A DNA stretch of 64,000 nt from contig JAGYKI010000009.1 of the NCBI GenBank assembly GCA_018401735.1, positions 58,868-122,867 of the forward strand, written 5' to 3'. The notes under the pieces were generated by a model. That model had not been told where the DNA came from. It saw only the letters and a list, made by a program, of their open reading frames with translations, and made no database searches. Source of the DNA: Schleiferiaceae bacterium (GTDB taxonomy: Bacteria; Bacteroidota; Bacteroidia; Flavobacteriales; Schleiferiaceae). The position numbers and the translations under genes were made by a program. The stretch's first letter is position 1. Each line of letters starts with the position of its first letter. Below, piece by piece: positions 59,495 to 64,000 of this stretch.

Positions 59495-62400
59495 TTGAAG
59501 ACGGAAGTATTTTTAAATCTGCTGGAAGACCCTAAAGGCGTACAAAAAATTGGGGTAGATGAGCTCAGAGAGCTGGCTCTTACTTACCCATATAGCCAGG
59601 TTATTCAGTTGCTGTATGGTATCCGTCTGCGCTACTCTTCTGAGCATCTTTTTAATCAACAATTAGGGAAGGCGGCAGCTTTAAGTAATGATCGCTCGGT
59701 GCTTTTCGAGCTTTTTGAGGATAAGCCCAAAGTGAAAGCAAGTGCCAAACCTTTAGGTTACAATGATATTGTTGAAGTAGAAAAAGCGGAACAAAAGCCT
59801 CGTTTAACTAATCGCGAAGCGGAACTTCCAAGCGATAATCGAAATGTAAGTACTACCGAGTTGTCCACTTCTGTAGATGACGATTTTAATGAAATAAAGG
59901 AGAAAGGAATGGAGAATCTGACTCCTCCAATAGCGAAAGTTATTCCCACTCCGCCGGTTCCCACTCCTATCCCGTCTCCCCCTAAAAAGAAGGTAGAATT
60001 TTTAGATGCTAAGCCTGAGGGTTTAGAAAATCTCAGTCCCCAAGAAAGGGTAAAAGCCATTTTAGAACGCAACCGCCAGCTTCGCCAGCAATTTGAAGAG
60101 CAGAAGACTGCTGGGCAAAAGGAAGAGAAATTATTTTCAGCACCTACTGATAAGGTAGAGGACAAGATTATCCCGGAAGAACCTAAGCGGGAATTAATAG
60201 AGAGTAAAGCGCCTGCGGCACCTTTAAACGACGAAAAGCTTGGTGGGAAAGAGTCGTCTGAAGAAAGTCGAGCACAGGAAATCTCGCTTGAAGCAGAAGC
60301 TTCAGCAGAAAATACTGCGACTGGATTTACGGATCAGCAAGAAGAGAAAAGCCAAATTGAAGCGGAGGAACTTTCCAATTCGATGGATAGCCGCGAAGAA
60401 GGCAGCTTAGAAACTGAAGATAAGGCAGAAGAATCCTCTCGCGGTGAAGACTTGCCTATTGATATAAGTGATTTGATTCGTCGCAGATATCGCTCACGTT
60501 TTGAAGTCCAGTCGGAGGAAGAGCAAGTTTCAGAAGCACAAACTGAGCTTGAAAGTATTGCTGCTAAAGACCAAGAAAGTGATTTAGAGGAAAAAACTTC
60601 AGAGGTCTTATCTAGCGAAAGCGAGAGAATAGCAAAACCAGAAATTAAAGCTAACGAAGAACCCAGTGATTTAGGAATGTCGCTCCGTATTCGGGGGATT
60701 AGGGCCCGCTTAGAACGCCTCAAACAAGAAGAAGCGCTGAGCGAGGAAGAAATGGAAGCGCTAATGGAAGAGCATCAGAAATTAGAGGAATTACTCAATT
60801 TCTTGCCCGCCGATGATGAGCACGTTTTTGAAGTAGAGGTTTCCGCTGAAAGGAATGAAGATAAGATTGTTTCGGAGCAAAAAGATGCGGTAGTGTCCCA
60901 GGATAGTTCTCAAGCCGCATCTAGCGAAAGCGATACCAAGAAGGAAATTATTGAGGAGGAAGAAGCTAAGGAAGAGCCTATTGAGAAAGTATCTGAAGGA
61001 AGAGACTCTCTTGTTGAGGGACTTAGCGCTAAGGCAGATATAATTGCAGAAGCAGAAGAACCTCCGGTGTTGGGGCCTGCTGAAGCGACTGAAATTAAAG
61101 AAAATAAAGTGGTCGAGCCTGACTTAGATCAGCAGAAACCAAGGGAAAATGAGGATATCAATCAAACAGTAGCCACGGAGGCGCATGTAGCAGAGGAGAA
61201 AGCTGCCAGTCCTCCTCCTCCGATTGAAAAACCTAAAGTTGAAGTGCCATCTAGCGAAAGCGAGGAAGAGCCTGATTTGGAAGATGAGATAAGTAGAATT
61301 GAAGCTTTGGCCGAGCGTTTACGCTATGAAAGACAAGGTGTTAAGCCAGTGGGATCTGCTTTAGAAGTTCCAGAAGACACAGTTGAGAAGAAGCGGGTAA
61401 TACCGATTTTTATTCCAGAGAGTGCTAAAGTTGAGAATCAGCAAGAGTTTGAGCAAGAGAAGGAACAGGAAGAGAATAAAATTGCTGCTGCTCAGCAAAT
61501 AGTTCAAGATTTAGAAGAGGATTTAGCGGAAAGTACCGCTGCTGTGGAAGCGGTTGATGCGGAAAGTGAGAAGATTACGGAAGTTGAAAAAACTGATTCT
61601 GCCGAAAAGCTAATTGGGGAAGAGAGTGAGATTGCGCAAGAGGAAGAGGAGAGTCGGCAAGAGTTTGAGCAAGAGCAAGATGAGGAAGAGAATAAAATTG
61701 CTGCTGCTCAGCAAATAGTTCAAGATTTAGAAGAGGATTTAGCGGAAAGTACCGCTGCTGTGGAAGCGGTTGATGCGGAAAGTGAGAAGATTACAGAAGT
61801 TGAAAAAACTTATTCTGACGAAAAGCTAATCGTGGAAGAGAGTGAGATTGCGCAAGAGGAAGACGAGAGTCGGCAAGAGTTTGAGCAAGAGCAAGATGAG
61901 GAAGAGAATAAAATTGCTGCTGCTCAGCAAATAGTTCAAGATTTAGAAGAGGATTTGAAGGAAAGTACCGCTGCTGTGGAATCGGTTGATGCGGAAAGTG
62001 AGAAGATTACGGAAGTTGAAGAAACTGATTCTGCCGAAAAGCTAATCGTGGAAGAGAGTGAGATTGCGCAAGAGGAAGAGGAGAGTCGGCAAGAGCAAGA
62101 GCAAGAGCAAGAGAGGGAGCAGGAGCAAGAGGGGGAGCAGGAAGAGAGTCTTAGTTTTGGGGCATTGTTAAGGCGTTTAAGTCATCAGAATAAGGAAAGC
62201 ACCCCAGAACCGGAAGTAAATGCTGCGGATGAGAATTCTGAACCTAAGCCTGAAAAACCGATTTTAAAATCGGAAATCGCCGAGAAGATTGATCTCATTG
62301 ATGCTTTTGTAGAAAAATTGCCTGATCTAAAAAGGCGTAAACCCAGCAAAGCGGAGATTGTCAATGCTCCTGAGGTGGAAAAAGCAGCAGACCCGTCGGA

Positions 62401-62569
62401 GGAAGTTACCTTGGTAACAGAGACTTTGGCGAAAGTTTACATCAAACAAGGGCATTTTAAGAAGGCAATTCAAGCTTATGAAATTCTTAGGTTGAAATAT
62501 CCCGAAAAAAGTTCTTTCTTTGCCAGCCGAATTTTAGAAATAAAAGAACTGTCTAACAGTAAAAAATAG
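59495..62569 (+). CDS. 1024-aa acidic repeat protein with conserved N-terminal domain and C-terminal TPR-like motif
   Basis: N-terminal MKTEVFLNLLEDPKGVQKIGVDELRELALTYPYSQ; Glu-rich middle; C-terminal VTETLAKVYIKQGHFKKAIQAYEILRLKYPEKS. Confidence 0.85.
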   Translation: MKTEVFLNLLEDPKGVQKIGVDELRELALTYPYSQVIQLLYGIRLRYSSEHLFNQQLGKAAALSNDRSVLFELFEDKPKVKASAKPLGYNDIVEVEKAEQKPRLTNREAELPSDNRNVSTTELSTSVDDDFNEIKEKGMENLTPPIAKVIPTPPVPTPIPSPPKKKVEFLDAKPEGLENLSPQERVKAILERNRQLRQQFEEQKTAGQKEEKLFSAPTDKVEDKIIPEEPKRELIESKAPAAPLNDEKLGGKESSEESRAQEISLEAEASAENTATGFTDQQEEKSQIEAEELSNSMDSREEGSLETEDKAEESSRGEDLPIDISDLIRRRYRSRFEVQSEEEQVSEAQTELESIAAKDQESDLEEKTSEVLSSESERIAKPEIKANEEPSDLGMSLRIRGIRARLERLKQEEALSEEEMEALMEEHQKLEELLNFLPADDEHVFEVEVSAERNEDKIVSEQKDAVVSQDSSQAASSESDTKKEIIEEEEAKEEPIEKVSEGRDSLVEGLSAKADIIAEAEEPPVLGPAEATEIKENKVVEPDLDQQKPRENEDINQTVATEAHVAEEKAASPPPPIEKPKVEVPSSESEEEPDLEDEISRIEALAERLRYERQGVKPVGSALEVPEDTVEKKRVIPIFIPESAKVENQQEFEQEKEQEENKIAAAQQIVQDLEEDLAESTAAVEAVDAESEKITEVEKTDSAEKLIGEESEIAQEEEESRQEFEQEQDEEENKIAAAQQIVQDLEEDLAESTAAVEAVDAESEKITEVEKTYSDEKLIVEESEIAQEEDESRQEFEQEQDEEENKIAAAQQIVQDLEEDLKESTAAVESVDAESEKITEVEETDSAEKLIVEESEIAQEEEESRQEQEQEQEREQEQEGEQEESLSFGALLRRLSHQNKESTPEPEVNAADENSEPKPEKPILKSEIAEKIDLIDAFVEKLPDLKRRKPSKAEIVNAPEVEKAADPSEEVTLVTETLAKVYIKQGHFKKAIQAYEILRLKYPEKSSFFASRILEIKELSNSKK
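61442..62089 (+). repeat. Three in-frame tandem repeats of 216 bp (72 aa)
   Basis: Units start at 61442, 61658 and 61874; each encodes QEFEQE..ENKIAAAQQIVQDLEEDL.ESTAAVE.VDAESEKITEVE.T.S.EKLI.EESEIAQEE.ESR. Confidence 0.95.
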
Positions 62570-62572
62570 ACC

Positions 62573-62935
62573 ATGGTATTATTAATCACCACCCTTATTA
62601 TTTTAGTTTGCATCTTATTAGTGCTAATCATCTTAGTTCAAAACCCTAAAGGGGGCGGCTTAAGCTCATCTTTTGGCGGTGGCGGCACGCAACTTTTTGG
62701 TGGTGTTAAGAAAACTACCGACTTTTTAGATCGCGGAACTTGGGCTTTAGCCATAGCCTTGGTAGTTTTAGTTTTAGGTGCTAACGTAACCTTGAGCCCA
62801 CGTAGTGAAGCACAAGAGCAAGTTGAATCCGCCGCCGGTAGAGTAGAGCTACCTACTAATGAGCAAGATTTAAACTTCCCAACTGGGGGTGGTAATTTTG
62901 ATTTACCCGCAGATGTAGATTCTGAAGAAGAATAA
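62573..62935 (+). CDS. secG: Preprotein translocase subunit SecG
   Basis: ILVCILLVLIILVQNPKGGGLSSSFGGGGTQLFGGVKKTTDFLDRGTW. Confidence 0.95.
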   Translation: MVLLITTLIILVCILLVLIILVQNPKGGGLSSSFGGGGTQLFGGVKKTTDFLDRGTWALAIALVVLVLGANVTLSPRSEAQEQVESAAGRVELPTNEQDLNFPTGGGNFDLPADVDSEEE

Positions 62936-62956
62936 AGAAGCCCACAAAATTTAGTA

Positions 62957-62983
62957 AAAGTCCCCTTTTAGGGGGCTTTTTTT
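62957..62983 (+). terminator. Intrinsic terminator after secG
   Basis: AAAGTCCCC-TTTTA-GGGGGCTTTTTTT. Confidence 0.85.
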
Positions 62984-63228
62984 GTTTGTATCCATCGCTT
63001 TGGCAGCGATGCTTAAACGGATTCATGTCTTTGCCTAAGTAATGAATAAGAGGTTTGTCCCTATTTCATCTTTGCGAATTAGGCAGTATTTAGGCTCGTG
63101 GCTTTTAGTATCCTCTTAAAGAGCGGCGGAGATTAGACTTTAGCTTAAGCAGAAGTTTTTTTTGGATGCGATGAAAGTGAACAAGGAAGAAACTAACTTT
63201 GACGTTACATAAAGTTAAACAACAATAA

Positions 63229-63789
63229 ATGAAAATTAAAAGATTGCTTATTCTAGCCTCTATGGCTTTGGTGGGATTTAGTTCATGTACTAAAGATTCA
63301 GAAGATAAAGATAGTACTACCCCTCAGCAGTTTCCGCAAGAGTTACTAATTGATGGTACTCGTTACGAATTAGGTGAAGGTTTTGTTTTAAGCTATGGGC
63401 AAGCATCTTTCCATCAAGGGACAAATTTAGATTTGAACGTTGTGACTTCAGGTATTAGTGTAAGCTTCGATGCTTCTGGCTTTCCTGATACCGCAACGGG
63501 TTCGGGTTATATTTTCTACTTAGAAATGTATTCACCCGATAGCACTTTTATCAGTCCTGGAACTTACACGATAGATACCGCCGGTAGTGGAAATTTATTC
63601 ACTATTTCTTCGGGAGCTACTTTTACTTATGGTGTTGCGAATGAGTTAGAATATGGTTTTATAAACGGATCTGTAGAAGTAACAAGTTTAAATGGTGTTT
63701 CTACATTTGTAGGCACATTCACCGAGCAAGGAGGTAAAGAAGTTAAGTTTAGCTATCAAAAAACTCTAGCTGTTATAGATGATAACTAG
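63229..63789 (+). CDS. Secreted lipoprotein of unknown function
   Basis: Lipobox LVGFSSCTKDSEDKDS. Confidence 0.7.
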   Translation: MKIKRLLILASMALVGFSSCTKDSEDKDSTTPQQFPQELLIDGTRYELGEGFVLSYGQASFHQGTNLDLNVVTSGISVSFDASGFPDTATGSGYIFYLEMYSPDSTFISPGTYTIDTAGSGNLFTISSGATFTYGVANELEYGFINGSVEVTSLNGVSTFVGTFTEQGGKEVKFSYQKTLAVIDDN

Positions 63790-63835
63790 AAAATAGTGTT
63801 GGAGCTCGCTCATAAGGTGAGTTCGCACCTAGAAT

Positions 63836-64000
63836 AAGGTGAATTCGACGCAAAAAATAAGGCCTCAGACCTCGGGTAAATAGTGGATTCAATCCTAAGC
63901 AGTGAAGCAATAGCGGGCTACTGCAAGGAGCAGAGGCGCGAAAAGCCGCTTTTTAAAAGGGGCATAAATAGATTTTCCAATAAAAGTGAAAATCTGAGGC
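63836..64000. mobile_element. Second copy of the nested-palindrome element, cut by the window edge
   Basis: AAGGTGAATTCGACG...GGCCTCAGACC...GTAAATAGTGGATTCAA...AGTGAAGCAATAGCGGGCTACTGCAAG..GCAGAGGCGCG.AAAGCCGCTTTTT...GATTTTCCAATAAAAGTGAAAATCTGAGGC. Confidence 0.7.

Noticed and set aside
59758-60723. Minus-strand Ser-rich ORFs (59758..60165, 60334..60723)
   Set aside because: Antisense shadow of the Glu-rich coding sequence (GAA/GAG reads as TTC/CTC).
61442-62089. Possible CRISPR or satellite array
   Set aside because: 216-bp units are in-frame coding repeats with no spacer structure.

Overview
The window looks like a Bacteroidota (Flavobacteriia-like) chromosome segment. It is mostly protein-coding, with T9SS genes and T9SS-type C-terminal sorting domains, TonB-dependent receptors and TAnnTTTG-type promoter candidates. 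Recognisable blocks are: (1) a collinear minus-strand operon (~1.3-13.6 kb) of a TonB-dependent receptor, a PorV/PorQ-like protein, an NHL-type lipoprotein and large T9SS cargo proteins, headed by a decayed endonuclease/exonuclease/phosphatase (EEP) gene; (2) housekeeping genes (RsuA/RluB-type pseudouridine synthase, YraN, LD-carboxypeptidase, PdxJ, NadK, UppS, BamA, two Skp/OmpH, MurI, MetG); (3) a sucrose-utilisation locus (PfkB-family sugar kinase, MFS transporter, sucrose-phosphorylase-like GH13, TonB receptor without SusD, LacI regulator); (4) the gldKLMN/PorP T9SS core; (5) topA, miaB, a sigma-54 activator, lptE, a Glu-rich repeat protein and secG. The least explained signals are a dispersed nested-palindrome element with 16-bp terminal inverted repeats (full copy 42715-42981, copy at the right edge, divergent copy 16219-16348, solo TIR at 27092-27107), a tRNA-like sequence upstream of tRNA-Arg(CCU) in a gene-poor patch, two intrinsic terminators whose U-tracts run directly into the next start codon, and three near-identical 216-bp tandem repeats inside a 1024-aa acidic protein. 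No CRISPR array, rRNA operon, prophage or intact transposase was seen.
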